The notes beneath the pieces are model-generated. The model was not told where the DNA came from and searched no databases. It worked only from the letters and a program-made list of their open reading frames with translations. A stretch of 64,000 nucleotides of DNA from Thermodesulfovibrionales bacterium (lineage in GTDB: Bacteria; Nitrospirota; Thermodesulfovibrionia; Thermodesulfovibrionales; Dissulfurispiraceae). The stretch covers positions 1 through 64,000 of the forward strand of contig JAGUWD010000018.1 in NCBI GenBank assembly GCA_020062545.1. The letters run 5' to 3'. How positions within the stretch are numbered: position 1 is the first letter of the stretch; every line of letters begins with the position of its first letter. Both the position numbers and the translations under genes were made by a program. Positions 1 to 8,353 of this stretch are shown here, piece after piece.

Positions 1-133
1 TACCCAAGGCAGCGGCTATGACTGCCGGATGCCCGTCTTCAAGAGCGGCCTCCAGATAAGCTGCCATGTCTTCCTCTGTTTTGAGGTATTTCACCTGGTC
101 ATAAGGACGAGTTTTAATTTTCTTGTGTGACAT
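1..133 (-). CDS. HigA-like antitoxin, 3' end cut by window edge
   Basis: The 44 visible codons begin MSHKKIKTRPYD and continue with YLKTEEDMAAYLEAALEDG, the N-terminal pattern of the addiction-module antidote family (COG3636, HigA-like, with an HTH further on that lies outside the window). The ATG is preceded by AGGAGG at 139-144, which overlaps the stop of the toxin gene, so the two are probably translationally coupled. The toxin-first order is typical of HigBA-type loci. The family would bind and neutralise the toxin and repress the shared promoter. Confidence 0.85.
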   Translation of the reverse strand, partial: MSHKKIKTRPYDQVKYLKTEEDMAAYLEAALEDGHPAVIAAALG

Positions 134-142
134 AACGACCTC

Positions 143-460
143 CTACAAATTGCGCGCTAACTCCAGCGCGGTTTTAATATCCTTATCCTGCGTACTCTTA
201 TCGCCTCCGGCCAACAGGATCACCAGTTCCTGTCCACGTTGCACAAAATACACCCTATAGCCCGGACCATAATCAATGCGCAATTCTGAAACGCCCTCAC
301 CGACCGGCTTAACATCTCCGAGAAGTCCAAGTTGCAATCGGTCAATGCGTGTCTGAATCCGGGCACGTGCCTTGCGGTCTCGCAAAGAAGAAAACCATCG
401 GGAGTATATTTCAGTCTCTCGAATGATTATTATGATTATATTGTATCCTAAAGGATACAA
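143..460 (-). CDS. RelE/ParE-superfamily toxin (HigB-like addiction module killer)
   Basis: The protein contains ETEIYSRWFSSLRDRKARAR, DVKPVGEGVSELRIDYGPGYR and LLAGGDKSTQDKDI, all diagnostic of the COG3657 killer family. These are RelE-fold ribosome-dependent mRNA interferases. The first in-frame start is a TTG at 460, which lies inside a perfect palindrome and between -35 and -10 like boxes, so it is unlikely to be the real start. Translation probably begins near the run of isoleucine codons (ATA/ATC/ATT, about 425-445) just before IRETE. No ATG is available there. The gene ends 9 bp before the antitoxin. Confidence 0.85.
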   Translation of the reverse strand: MYPLGYNIIIIIIRETEIYSRWFSSLRDRKARARIQTRIDRLQLGLLGDVKPVGEGVSELRIDYGPGYRVYFVQRGQELVILLAGGDKSTQDKDIKTALELARNL

Positions 461-468
461 AAAAGCAA
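440..468 (-). promoter_or_regulatory. Toxin-antitoxin promoter with palindromic operator
   Basis: On the minus strand TTGCTT (468-463) and TACAAT (445-440) are separated by exactly 17 bp. Between and overlapping them is a perfect 9-2-9 palindrome at 441-460 (TTGTATCCT, AA, AGGATACAA). The position is what is expected for an autoregulatory operator bound by the antitoxin or the toxin-antitoxin complex. Inferred from sequence only. Confidence 0.6.
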
Positions 469-616
469 ATAAGTTTTTACTGTCATAAAATTGTAATAGA
501 AATATGCGTTATTAACAAGATACTAACACAAACATAGAAAAACTTGATTTCTCTGAAAGCCTTGATAATTCTTGATTTGTGAGGATTTACAAGGTCTTGG
601 AAGGTCGTCTGTTATA

Positions 617-656
<40 letters not shown>

Positions 657-792
657 AAGCAAAATTTGCATCAGCAAATTTTGAATGAATAGTTATTAGT
701 AAAAAAAACTGAAAATATAAAAACTTTTGGTTTAAAATACCATCTCTGAATAAGGATTGTCAAGGATTGAGCATTCTGGTATCATTTAATCC

Positions 793-1194
793 ATGAAGAA
801 AAAAGTGGTGTGCGCAGGGACATTCGATCACTTTCATAAAGGCCATATCGATTTCCTAAAACAGGCAAAGGCGCTTGGCGATGAGCTTATCGTGATTGTC
901 GCAAGGGATGATACCGTGAAAAGAATTAAGGGCTTTCTGCCAACCCACGATGAGAGGCTCAGAAGGAATAATGTGGAGGATACAGGCATTCCAGATATGG
1001 TTGTCTTAGGCAATCTCGACACTGACCTTTTTCAAATACTGGAAGTGCTTGAGCCTGATATTATAGCCCTTGGATATGACCAGCGGGTCTCGGAGGATGA
1101 AATACTGAAGAGATTCCCGAACTGCAAAGTTGTAAGGCTCGCATCATTCCATCCTGAAAAATATAAATCATCGTATTTCAGAGACAGCAAATAA
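793..1194 (+). CDS. Cytidylyltransferase-like nucleotidyltransferase (RibL / FAD synthetase-like)
   Basis: A 133-residue single-domain nucleotidyltransferase. The HxGH motif is at residues 15-18 (HKGH) after GTFD, and VARDDTVKRIKG plus IALGYDQ are typical of the archaeal-type FAD synthetase RibL and of glycerol-3-phosphate cytidylyltransferases. Such enzymes transfer a nucleotidyl group from CTP or ATP to a phosphorylated alcohol. The sequence resembles RibL most, but the substrate cannot be fixed from sequence. It is a monocistron, convergent with atpE and ending at a shared terminator. Confidence 0.8.
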   Translation: MKKKVVCAGTFDHFHKGHIDFLKQAKALGDELIVIVARDDTVKRIKGFLPTHDERLRRNNVEDTGIPDMVVLGNLDTDLFQILEVLEPDIIALGYDQRVSEDEILKRFPNCKVVRLASFHPEKYKSSYFRDSK

Positions 1195-1199
1195 AAATT

Positions 1200-1221
1200 G
1201 GGGACTCCATACGGAGTCCCC
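1200..1221 (+). terminator. Hairpin terminator between convergent genes
   Basis: A perfect 9-bp stem (GGGGACTCC / GGAGTCCCC) with a 4-nt ATAC loop lies just after the nucleotidyltransferase stop. It is followed by GCCCTTTCTT on the plus strand and by CAATTTTTATTT on the minus strand, so it may serve both this gene and atpE. Confidence 0.75.
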
Positions 1222-1250
1222 GCCCTTTCTTATGAAATGTAGTGAAAAAA

Positions 1251-1604
1251 TTAAAGTTTGAAAGGATTTGCAAAAAGAACGATAAGAACGACAACAAGGG
1301 CATAAATAGCAAGAGACTCGATCATTGCAAGACCGATAATAAGGGTCGTTGTGATCTTGCCTGATGCGCCCGGGTTTCTTGCCACGCCTTCTGTTGCACC
1401 CTTCAAGCCGATACCCTGGCCAATTCCGGTTCCTAAAGCAGCAAGGCCGATTGCAAGGCCTGAACCTAAAACAGCCATTCCATAATAGCTGAGTTTTGCA
1501 GCGCCTGCATCTGCTGCCTTGGCAGCCTCTTCAGCAAAGGCAACCGGTGCAAGCAGTGCAATTGCAATCAATGCGAGTAGCATGAGAGAAAACAGTTTCT
1601 TCAT
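1251..1604 (-). CDS. atpE: ATP synthase F0 subunit c
   Basis: Rotor-ring proteolipid of the F-type ATP synthase. It is 117 residues, longer than the usual 70-90, because of an N-terminal signal-like segment (residues 1-24, ending PVAFA) and a short AAKAADAG linker. Two transmembrane hairpin helices flank the polar loop ARNPG (76-80). The ion-carrying carboxylate is E96, followed by S97, with Q63 in helix 1 and Y101 downstream. Q, ES and Y are part of the Na+-binding pattern, but the usual Thr after ES is Leu, so the coupling ion is undecided. It follows atpB by 31 bp; no other ATP synthase genes are present, a split arrangement. Confidence 0.96.
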   Translation of the reverse strand: MKKLFSLMLLALIAIALLAPVAFAEEAAKAADAGAAKLSYYGMAVLGSGLAIGLAALGTGIGQGIGLKGATEGVARNPGASGKITTTLIIGLAMIESLAIYALVVVLIVLFANPFKL

Positions 1605-1635
1605 TGCTCATTTCCTCCTTTCCTTAGAGATTATA

Positions 1636-2313
1636 TTAATGGCCTTCTTCTACAGCGCCGGCAATATACAATGTTGCCAGCAGCGCAAAGACATAGGCCT
1701 GGATAACGCTTACAAGCACGCCAAGTCCAAGTATTGCAACAGGCACAACAGCAGGCACCAATAAGCCGAGTATCATCAAAAGCATATGCTTTGCCATCAT
1801 ATTGCCGAAAAGCCTGACAGAAAGCGTGACAGGCCTGACAAGATGACCGATGATCTCGATGAAAAACATCATTATCATAAGAGGCAGGGCATATATTGAC
1901 CTCATCGGGCCGAGAAAATGATTTAAATATTTTATGCCGTGAACTTTTACACCGTAAAACTGATATATCAGAAATACGGGCACAGCCATAGACGCGGTCA
2001 TGTTTATATTACCTGTAGGCGCTTCAAAGCCGGGTATCAAACCCATAAAATTGCATGTCAGAATATAAATGAAAATGGTCCCAATTAAGGGATAAAACTT
2101 ATCCCCCCAGTGATGGCCTATATTATTCCGCGAGAGATTCAGTGCAAAATCCGCAATAACCTCCATGAAATTTTGAAGTCCTGAAGGAATAAGGCTCAGC
2201 TTGCTCTTTACGGCAAGGGCAGTGACGATTAAAATACCCATTGCAAGCCACGAATAAGAAACATAAGGCGGAATATTAGGCATTACTGCATGTAATATTG
2301 TCGGTGCTTCCAC
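1636..2313 (-). CDS. atpB: ATP synthase F0 subunit a
   Basis: Membrane stator subunit that forms the half-channels against the c-ring. It has five or six hydrophobic helices over 225 residues. The essential arginine is R167 in PVTLSVRLFGNMMAKH, the conserved helix-4 motif. NFMGLIPGFEAPTGN is the typical loop before helix 3. It is the first gene of an atpB-atpE pair; atpI, atpF, atpH and the F1 genes are not in the window. It lies 88 bp downstream of the DUF89 gene and may belong to a separate transcript. Confidence 0.97.
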   Translation of the reverse strand: MEAPTILHAVMPNIPPYVSYSWLAMGILIVTALAVKSKLSLIPSGLQNFMEVIADFALNLSRNNIGHHWGDKFYPLIGTIFIYILTCNFMGLIPGFEAPTGNINMTASMAVPVFLIYQFYGVKVHGIKYLNHFLGPMRSIYALPLMIMMFFIEIIGHLVRPVTLSVRLFGNMMAKHMLLMILGLLVPAVVPVAILGLGVLVSVIQAYVFALLATLYIAGAVEEGH

Positions 2314-2401
2314 GGTGAGCCTCCTCTGAGAAAATTAAAAGCTATCTTAAATTAATCCCGTTTAAATGTCAAGGTTTTGGATGTTTAACTTTTTTATCGT
2401 T

Positions 2402-3274
2402 TTATAAGGTTTTATAATCCCTTGCCATTAAAAGCATGGAACCCTTTGAAAGCCCCAGTTCCTTTGAAACTACATCGCATTTTGACTGGAAGAGGAAGAA
2501 GATATCCCGTGTTCCAATAATCTCGGGGATATATACAGTCTCAAAATTTCCCTGTCCTTTGCTTATTATGAAGCCGGCATTCCTAAACTCACTGTTAAAT
2601 TCCGGTGACGAGAATTCCAGTATAGTGCCGATACAGTCAGAGCCGTTATCAATAATCTCGCAGACATCGGTAAGGCCGACTTCTTCAGCATCCTCAATCG
2701 TTGAATCGTTTAATACAGGCTGCCCCTTGACAACAGCCTTGACCTTCTTACCCATCCCCGTTAAAACCTCAATAAGAATCCTGTCGAACAATATTTCGCC
2801 GGCATTGTCAAGCAGATAAAAGATTTCTGTGTGTTTATCCAGCGCATCCTTAAAGGTTTTGTATTCATCAATAGTAATTGGGCTGTGAAGCGCCTTTTCG
2901 ATTGTCCCGATAATATCTACGGATGTGAATATTCCGAAATCTATAACATTGCCTGCAATGGCAAGCCTTGCAGCAGTCCACAGGGGATCGCGGCTGCTTT
3001 CAACCTTCTTTTTGAGTTCAGGATACAGACCAAGCGCTATCTGATTATATTCTGATTTTATTTCCCTGAAAGGGTCCTTGCCGAGAAGTTGCCTTATTTT
3101 TCTATGCAAGAATGTTGTGGAATATGCTGGAGGCTGAGACATATCTGTTGCCTTAATCTCATCCATAACACCCTTCAGCACTTCGGCCTGAAGCGTCTCG
3201 TTCTTTGTGCCGAGCCTCACAGCAATCAATGTCTGCCTCAAAAAGCAGGGGAAACAGTCCAAATGAGTTTTCAT
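2402..3274 (-). CDS. DUF89 / ARMT1-like damage-control phosphatase
   Basis: A 290-residue COG1578 protein. The N-terminal HLDCFPCFLRQ carries the CxxC of the bacterial/archaeal subfamily. YLLDNAGEILFD contains the metal-binding Asp-Asn region, and VKGQPVLNDSTIEDA is the second signature. The family removes phosphate from damaged or surplus sugar phosphates in a divalent-metal-dependent reaction. Its start overlaps the purD stop by 4 nt (ATGA), so it is co-translated with a purine gene; a house-cleaning role on phosphoribosyl intermediates is possible but not shown. Confidence 0.85.
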   Translation of the reverse strand: MKTHLDCFPCFLRQTLIAVRLGTKNETLQAEVLKGVMDEIKATDMSQPPAYSTTFLHRKIRQLLGKDPFREIKSEYNQIALGLYPELKKKVESSRDPLWTAARLAIAGNVIDFGIFTSVDIIGTIEKALHSPITIDEYKTFKDALDKHTEIFYLLDNAGEILFDRILIEVLTGMGKKVKAVVKGQPVLNDSTIEDAEEVGLTDVCEIIDNGSDCIGTILEFSSPEFNSEFRNAGFIISKGQGNFETVYIPEIIGTRDIFFLFQSKCDVVSKELGLSKGSMLLMARDYKTL

Positions 3275-4545
3275 CCTCTATTCAAAGCTTTATCTGCAAT
3301 GTCACTTCTGTAGTGCATTCCTTCAAAATGTATCTTTTTTATTGCTTCATAGGCCCTTTCTTTTGCAGCCTTTATACCTTTGCCCAGCGCAGTTACCCCC
3401 AAAACCCTTCCGCCATTGGTAACTATTTCATTGTTGTTAAAAGAAGTGCCTGCATGGAAGACAACAACATTGTCCATTTCCTTAGCATCATTAAGACCCG
3501 ATATAATCTTCCCCTTCTCATATTTTCCGGGGTATCCACCTGATGCGAGCACAACACATACGGCGGCCTCATCCTTCCATTCGATATTCACATCAGACAG
3601 CTTTTCATCAGCTATTGCCATGCAAATGTCCACAAGGTCTGTATCGAGTCTTAAGAGTACCGGCTGCGTCTCAGGGTCTCCAAGCCTGCAGTTGAATTCA
3701 AGGACATTGGGCTGGCCGTTATCGATCATTAAACCTGCGTATAAAATCCCTTTGTACTTTATCCCCTCGCTTCTCAGCCCTTCGATGGTCGGTCTCATTA
3801 TTGTGTCCATTACCACAGATTCGAGTTCCTTTGTGATAACGGGAGCGGGACTGTATGCGCCCATTCCGCCCGTGTTCGGCCCCTTGTCATTATCAAAAAC
3901 CCTTTTATGGTCCTGAGAGCTTACCATCGGAACAATAGTCCTTCCGTCTGTAAATACCATAAATGACGCCTCTTCTCCCTTAAGACATTCCTCCACGATT
4001 ACCTTATTCCCTGCATTGCCGAATGCCCTGTCCTTCATGATAAACCTCAATGCATCTATGGCCTCGTCCACTGTTGATGCAACAATAACACCCTTGCCTG
4101 CAGCAAGGCCGTCAGCCTTTATAACAATTGGGGCGCCCTTCATCCTCACATAATCCTCTGCATGGAGATACGATGTGAACACCTTGTATTCGGCAGTTGG
4201 TATGCGGTACTTCTTCATAAACTCCTTTGCAAAGACCTTACTCGACTCAAGCTGTGCTGCTGCCTTTGTTGGGCCGATTATTCTCCTGCCCTCCTTTTCG
4301 AATACATCCACAATGCCCCTTGAAAGCGGGTCTTCAGGACCTACAATGGTGAGGTCTATCCATTCATACCTCACAAGATCAAGCAATGCATCGAAATTCG
4401 ACATATCCACATCGATGCATTCGGCTATCTCTGCTATTCCTGCATTGCCTGTGGCACAATATATTTTGTCCACATGCCTCGACTGGGAGAGCTTCCACAC
4501 AATGGCATGCTCCCTGCCCCCGCTCCCTATAACAAGAACCTTCAT
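3271..4545 (-). CDS. purD: Phosphoribosylamine-glycine ligase
   Basis: Second step of de novo purine synthesis: ATP-dependent joining of glycine to phosphoribosylamine. At 424 residues it is family length. It opens MKVLVIGSGGREHAI, and the ATP-grasp region includes VIKADGLAAGKGV and GGMGAYSPAP, ending with the metal-binding LEFNCRLGDPE. It overlaps DUF89 (4 nt) downstream and abuts the globin-PsiE gene upstream, with its ATG sharing the A at 4545. Part of a purH - globin-PsiE - purD - DUF89 operon. Confidence 0.98.
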   Translation of the reverse strand: MKVLVIGSGGREHAIVWKLSQSRHVDKIYCATGNAGIAEIAECIDVDMSNFDALLDLVRYEWIDLTIVGPEDPLSRGIVDVFEKEGRRIIGPTKAAAQLESSKVFAKEFMKKYRIPTAEYKVFTSYLHAEDYVRMKGAPIVIKADGLAAGKGVIVASTVDEAIDALRFIMKDRAFGNAGNKVIVEECLKGEEASFMVFTDGRTIVPMVSSQDHKRVFDNDKGPNTGGMGAYSPAPVITKELESVVMDTIMRPTIEGLRSEGIKYKGILYAGLMIDNGQPNVLEFNCRLGDPETQPVLLRLDTDLVDICMAIADEKLSDVNIEWKDEAAVCVVLASGGYPGKYEKGKIISGLNDAKEMDNVVVFHAGTSFNNNEIVTNGGRVLGVTALGKGIKAAKERAYEAIKKIHFEGMHYRSDIADKALNRG

Positions 4546-5438
4546 TATCCTCTATCCTCCGTTCTTTTTACGAGCCAGTAAACTACCCCTATGACGAGTA
4601 TAGCTGCGATAAGATAATATATGGTCTCCGGCCTTTCGTGTTTAAGCGTAGCGATCATTGTCTCTCTTATAATGGTAACGAGGGCGACCCCTATAAATAC
4701 GCTTATATGGAATTTCCCGCCCTTGAGGTGTGCGATTTCGGTGTTCATAAGTTCTATCATCACCCACAATATCAACATCGAACCGAGGGCAGAGATGATC
4801 CCGTGTTCGAGATTGCCTGTAACAAGATTTCTCACATCATAGGCAAACAGTCCGACCACGCCCAATGTAAGCCCTATGAGTGCAAGTATAAGGACAAGAT
4901 TCATGGACTGGGAAAAACGCTCCGAAAAACTTATCAGGGCATTCCTCACCCTGTAGGCAGGGGAGTATGTCCTCAACTCCTCCTCTATATATGAAGAAGT
5001 AATTATATCGAGGTTTATATCGAGGATCTTCTCGACAGAGATCAGGAGCCTCGCCCGCTCATCCACATCTTCAATCTGGCTGTTAATCACATTGACACAG
5101 AAATTCCTTATTATATTCACAGCACGGTTCATGAAGTGGGCATCCACAAGTCTTTTAACATGCGCCTGCCCTATCCTTATCAAGCCTTCGTAATAGGTAT
5201 TATCGTAGTTGCCGCCGAAGAGATCCAGAAACCAATTCTTTTGAGCGCCGAATATATGGGCCCTCCTGCTCTCTTCCGTGAAAAAGGCTGCTGCCTGTTT
5301 TGTCTGCAATATCCACGAATGAAGGGCGTCCATTGCCCTATCCACATTCTCAGCCATGAGATTCTGCAAAGAGGCGAGCCGCTTTTCATCCTCGGCAGTG
5401 AAATTGTAATGCAGCTTTATTTCCCTGAATGACCTCAT
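4545..5438 (-). CDS. Protoglobin-domain protein fused to a PsiE-like membrane domain
   Basis: Residues ~5-160 match the protoglobin / globin-coupled-sensor fold: FTAEDEKRLASLQ, then FGGNYDNTYYEGLIRIGQAH, whose His is the expected proximal haem ligand, and FMNRAVNIIRNF. Residues ~180-295 form four hydrophobic helices with a PsiE-like signature (MLILWVMIELMNTEI, FIGVALVTIIRETMI). It is therefore probably a haem gas or redox sensor coupled to a small membrane domain of unknown output. It sits between purH and purD, starting 21 bp after purH. No kinase, cyclase or methyl-accepting domain is present. Confidence 0.75.
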   Translation of the reverse strand: MRSFREIKLHYNFTAEDEKRLASLQNLMAENVDRAMDALHSWILQTKQAAAFFTEESRRAHIFGAQKNWFLDLFGGNYDNTYYEGLIRIGQAHVKRLVDAHFMNRAVNIIRNFCVNVINSQIEDVDERARLLISVEKILDINLDIITSSYIEEELRTYSPAYRVRNALISFSERFSQSMNLVLILALIGLTLGVVGLFAYDVRNLVTGNLEHGIISALGSMLILWVMIELMNTEIAHLKGGKFHISVFIGVALVTIIRETMIATLKHERPETIYYLIAAILVIGVVYWLVKRTEDRG

Positions 5439-5459
5439 TTTTTATGCATTACTCCATTC

Positions 5460-7007
5460 TTAGTGTCTGAAATGCCTCGTGCCTGTGATAATCATAGCCA
5501 TACCATATTCGTCTGCTGCCTGTATGACCTCGGAATCCTTCACAGAGCCACCGGGTTGAACAACAGCAGTGACGCCCATTTCATGGAGGACATCTATACC
5601 ATCTCTGAATGGAAAGAATCCGTCAGATGCTGCAACAGAGCCCTTTATAGGCTCTGTTGCATTCATTGCTCCTATCTTTGCAGAATAGACCCTCTTTGTC
5701 TGGCCTATGCCTATACCTGCTGTCCTGTCCTTGAATGCATAAACTACGGCATTGGATTTGACATGCTTGCAGACCTTCCATGCGAATGAGAGCGCCTCAA
5801 GCTCATCCTTTGTGGGCTGACGCTTTGTAACAGCCTTCATTGACATAATGTCCTCACTGGAATAATCCCATCCCTGAAGGAGCATGCCTCCTGCAATCCT
5901 CTTCATGTCCCATGAACCAGCCTTTTTCTTTTCGAGCATATTTGAAAGTTCGAGAAGTCTTATATTCGGCTTTTTAGAAAATATTTCGATGGCATCTTTT
6001 GTAAATGATGGCGCTATCACAACCTCAAGGAATATCTCTGTCATCTCCTTTGCAGTAGCAGCGTCAACCGCTGTGTTGAATGCAACTACTCCGCCGAATG
6101 CAGAAATAGGGTCTGCCTTTTCTGCCTTTTTAAAGGCCTCAGCAGCAGTATCGCCAAGAGCAACTCCGCATGGGTTATTATGCTTTATGATTGCGCACGC
6201 CTTTTTATCGAACTCGAGAGCAAGCATGAGTGCAGAATGGGTATCAAGATAATTGTTGAAAGACATCTCCTTACCCTGAAGCACCTTTGCATCAGGAAGG
6301 GAAAGGCCGTTAGTCCTCTCTTTGTATATTGCAGCCTTCTGCTGCGGGTTTTCACCGTATCTCAAAACAGAAACCCTTTTCAGAGATGTCGTGAAGTATT
6401 CAGGGAAGGATGGCTCCTTTTCCGTTACGCCGGTTAAATAATCCGCAATGAGCGTGTCATATCTTGCTGTGTGGGCAAAGACCTTCTTTGCGAGATTGAG
6501 CTTCGTCTCCCTGCCTATCTCGCCCTTGGATGACTTCATTTCATCCATTATCTTTGAATAATCGTCGGGATCAACAACAACAGCCACATCCTGAAAATTC
6601 TTTGATGCAGCCCTGAGCATGGTTGGTCCTCCGATGTCTATATTCTCAATAGCATCTTCGAAGGTCACATTAGTCTTTGAAATAGTTTCTTCGAATGGAT
6701 AGAGATTAACAACAACCATGTCTATAGGTTTAATGTCATGCCTCTTTATATCGTCCATATCCTTTGCATTGCTGCGCCTTGCTAAAAGACCACCATGTAT
6801 CTTCGGATGAAGTGTCTTAAGCCTTCCTTCAAGCATTTCAGGGAATCCTGTATAGTCGGAGACCTCCACAACTGCAATACCTGCATCACGGAGCGCCTTT
6901 GCAGTGCCTCCTGTTGACAGTATCTCAACTCCCATCGCAGACAATTCCTTTGCGAAATCTATAACCCCTCTCTTGTCAGAAACACTGATCAGTGCCCTCT
7001 TAACCAT
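5460..7007 (-). CDS. purH: AICAR transformylase / IMP cyclohydrolase
   Basis: Bifunctional enzyme for the last two purine steps, using 10-formyl-THF. It has 515 residues. The N-terminal MGS-like cyclohydrolase domain has [21 protein letters not shown] and [15 protein letters not shown]. The C-terminal transformylase has [23 protein letters not shown] and a C-terminal GTRHFRH. It consumes the folate C1 units made by the folD/folE region of this window. It starts 32 bp after a small FmdB zinc-ribbon gene. Confidence 0.98.
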   Translation of the reverse strand: MVKRALISVSDKRGVIDFAKELSAMGVEILSTGGTAKALRDAGIAVVEVSDYTGFPEMLEGRLKTLHPKIHGGLLARRSNAKDMDDIKRHDIKPIDMVVVNLYPFEETISKTNVTFEDAIENIDIGGPTMLRAASKNFQDVAVVVDPDDYSKIMDEMKSSKGEIGRETKLNLAKKVFAHTARYDTLIADYLTGVTEKEPSFPEYFTTSLKRVSVLRYGENPQQKAAIYKERTNGLSLPDAKVLQGKEMSFNNYLDTHSALMLALEFDKKACAIIKHNNPCGVALGDTAAEAFKKAEKADPISAFGGVVAFNTAVDAATAKEMTEIFLEVVIAPSFTKDAIEIFSKKPNIRLLELSNMLEKKKAGSWDMKRIAGGMLLQGWDYSSEDIMSMKAVTKRQPTKDELEALSFAWKVCKHVKSNAVVYAFKDRTAGIGIGQTKRVYSAKIGAMNATEPIKGSVAASDGFFPFRDGIDVLHEMGVTAVVQPGGSVKDSEVIQAADEYGMAMIITGTRHFRH

Positions 7008-7039
7008 TGCATCCTCCTGTAAAATTAAATTATTGGAAC

Positions 7040-7204
7040 CTATGACTTCTTTGATGTTACGGCAAAAAATCCAGAATACACAGGCTTAACTTTCACGCTC
7101 TTACACTTTGGGCATTTCACCTTCTTTGTCTCTTTTTCCTTCACACTCATAATCAAAGAAAAGGTCTCTCCACACTTACTGCATTTGTAATCATATGCTG
7201 GCAT
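7040..7204 (-). CDS. FmdB-family zinc ribbon protein
   Basis: A 54-residue protein starting [15 protein letters not shown] and containing a second pair KCPKCKS, giving two CxxC knuckles as in the FmdB/CxxC-CxxC-SSSS regulatory protein family. The typical N-terminus (MPxYDYxCxxCG) supports the start. An SD-like AGGAGG lies upstream (GGAGGTTAACC). It precedes purH and probably shares its transcript. Function of the family is unclear; a regulatory or metal-handling role is only a family guess. Confidence 0.85.
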   Translation of the reverse strand: MPAYDYKCSKCGETFSLIMSVKEKETKKVKCPKCKSVKVKPVYSGFFAVTSKKS

Positions 7205-7238
7205 GGTTAACCTCCTTAATTTAATATGAGCTATTTTA

Positions 7239-7922
7239 TCATAATACGCCCTTCTCTTTAAGACTTACATATTTCCCATCACCTATAATCACATGGTCAA
7301 GGACACTTATGCCGATAATATCACCTGCACTCTTTAGTCTTTCTGTAATGGTAATATCATCCCTGCTCGGTGTCGGATCGCCGCTTGGATGGTTATGAAC
7401 AAATATGACCGATGCAGCCGATTCTTTGACTGCCTCCTTGAATGCCTCGCGGGGATGAATAAGGGAATTTGTGAGCGTCCCTTCAGAAACCTTGCACTCC
7501 CTTATAAGCCTGTTCTTTGCGTCGAGAAGTACACCGATAAAAAATTCCTTTTTAAGGTTTTTAAACCTTGGCGCAAAATATGAATATATAGAATAGCTCG
7601 AAGAAAATACAGGCTTTCCGTCAGAAGATTCGCCCATTAATCTTTTTCCAAGTTCAAAGGCTGCCTTGATCTGGGCAATCTTTGCTGTTCCGATGCCTTT
7701 TATAGAGGAAAGCTCGGAGATTGATGCAGCATCTATATTTCTCAGGGTTTTAAAGGCATCGAGAAGTGACATTGAGAGTCCCAGTACCCCTTTTTCTCCA
7801 CTGCCTGTTCTGAGGATTATTGCAAGAAGCTGCGCATCGGAAAGGCTCTCAGCGCCATATTTGATAAGCCTCTCCCTCGGCCTCTCATTCTCAGGCCAGT
7901 CTTTTATCTTCTGTTCAGGCAT
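7239..7922 (-). CDS. radC: DNA repair protein RadC (JAB1/MPN domain)
   Basis: 227 residues. The N-terminal part has the conserved WPENERPRERL and a helix-hairpin-helix (ISELSSIKGIGTAKIAQIKA). The C-terminal JAMM motif is complete: H176, H178, then S186xxD189 in HNHPSGDPTPSRDD. These are metal ligands of a putative hydrolase. Despite the name, a role in DNA repair is doubtful in the family. It lies 34 bp upstream of the FmdB gene. Confidence 0.95.
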   Translation of the reverse strand: MPEQKIKDWPENERPRERLIKYGAESLSDAQLLAIILRTGSGEKGVLGLSMSLLDAFKTLRNIDAASISELSSIKGIGTAKIAQIKAAFELGKRLMGESSDGKPVFSSSYSIYSYFAPRFKNLKKEFFIGVLLDAKNRLIRECKVSEGTLTNSLIHPREAFKEAVKESAASVIFVHNHPSGDPTPSRDDITITERLKSAGDIIGISVLDHVIIGDGKYVSLKEKGVL

Positions 7923-7999
7923 GCAGTCTCCCGCTCTTTGTTCCTTAAGAGCTTATATAATACCATATGACATTTAAGTTTTAGACAATTTATAAACCT

Positions 8000-8098
8000 T
8001 TAAAACTGCTTATGCGTGCTATGGAATCGGGGGAGCGTGAAATAATTGATTGCTTCAAAAAATTCATTCCTTGCTTCGGGATGGAAAGAGTATTTCAT
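8000..8098 (-). pseudogene. Truncated ParE/RelE-type toxin remnant
   Basis: A 32-codon frame starts by ATGA overlap with the stop of the antitoxin gene. It begins MKYSFHPEARNEFFEAINYF, the normal N-terminus of a plasmid-stabilisation (ParE/RelE) toxin, then turns into unrelated residues (TLPRFHSTHKQF) and stops. The remaining ~70 codons of a normal toxin are gone, so the gene was deleted from about 8040 leftwards. The antitoxin is now an orphan. Confidence 0.75.
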
Positions 8099-8325
8099 CT
8101 ATGGAATCTTTCCCGAATTTCCTTAAAGACTTTATCGCCGGCAATGGTTTTAACTTTTCCGCTTTTAATTTCCTTGACTCTCTTTTCAGCTTCTTTTGCC
8201 CATAGTGCATCTATTTCTTTTTGTGATGGATGCAGGCTATTAAGAATCTTTTCAACGAGGGTCGTTTTTATATCTACAGGTAAAGACTCAACCATTGAAA
8301 TTAAGTCCTTTGTTTTCGTTGTCAT
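8095..8325 (-). CDS. Addiction module component antitoxin (orphan)
   Basis: 76 residues matching the putative addiction module component family (TIGR02574-like): ESLPVDIKTTLVEKILNSL and HPSQKEIDALWAKEAEKRVKEIKSGKVKTIAGDKVF. Such proteins neutralise RelE/ParE toxins. An SD (AGAGGTGATTTTATG) supports the start. The partner toxin is truncated (8000-8098). The region that would hold its promoter is separated from it by the IS at 8354-9860. Confidence 0.8.
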   Translation of the reverse strand: MTTKTKDLISMVESLPVDIKTTLVEKILNSLHPSQKEIDALWAKEAEKRVKEIKSGKVKTIAGDKVFKEIRERFHR

Positions 8326-8353
8326 AAAATCACCTCTTTTCTTTATTTATTTG

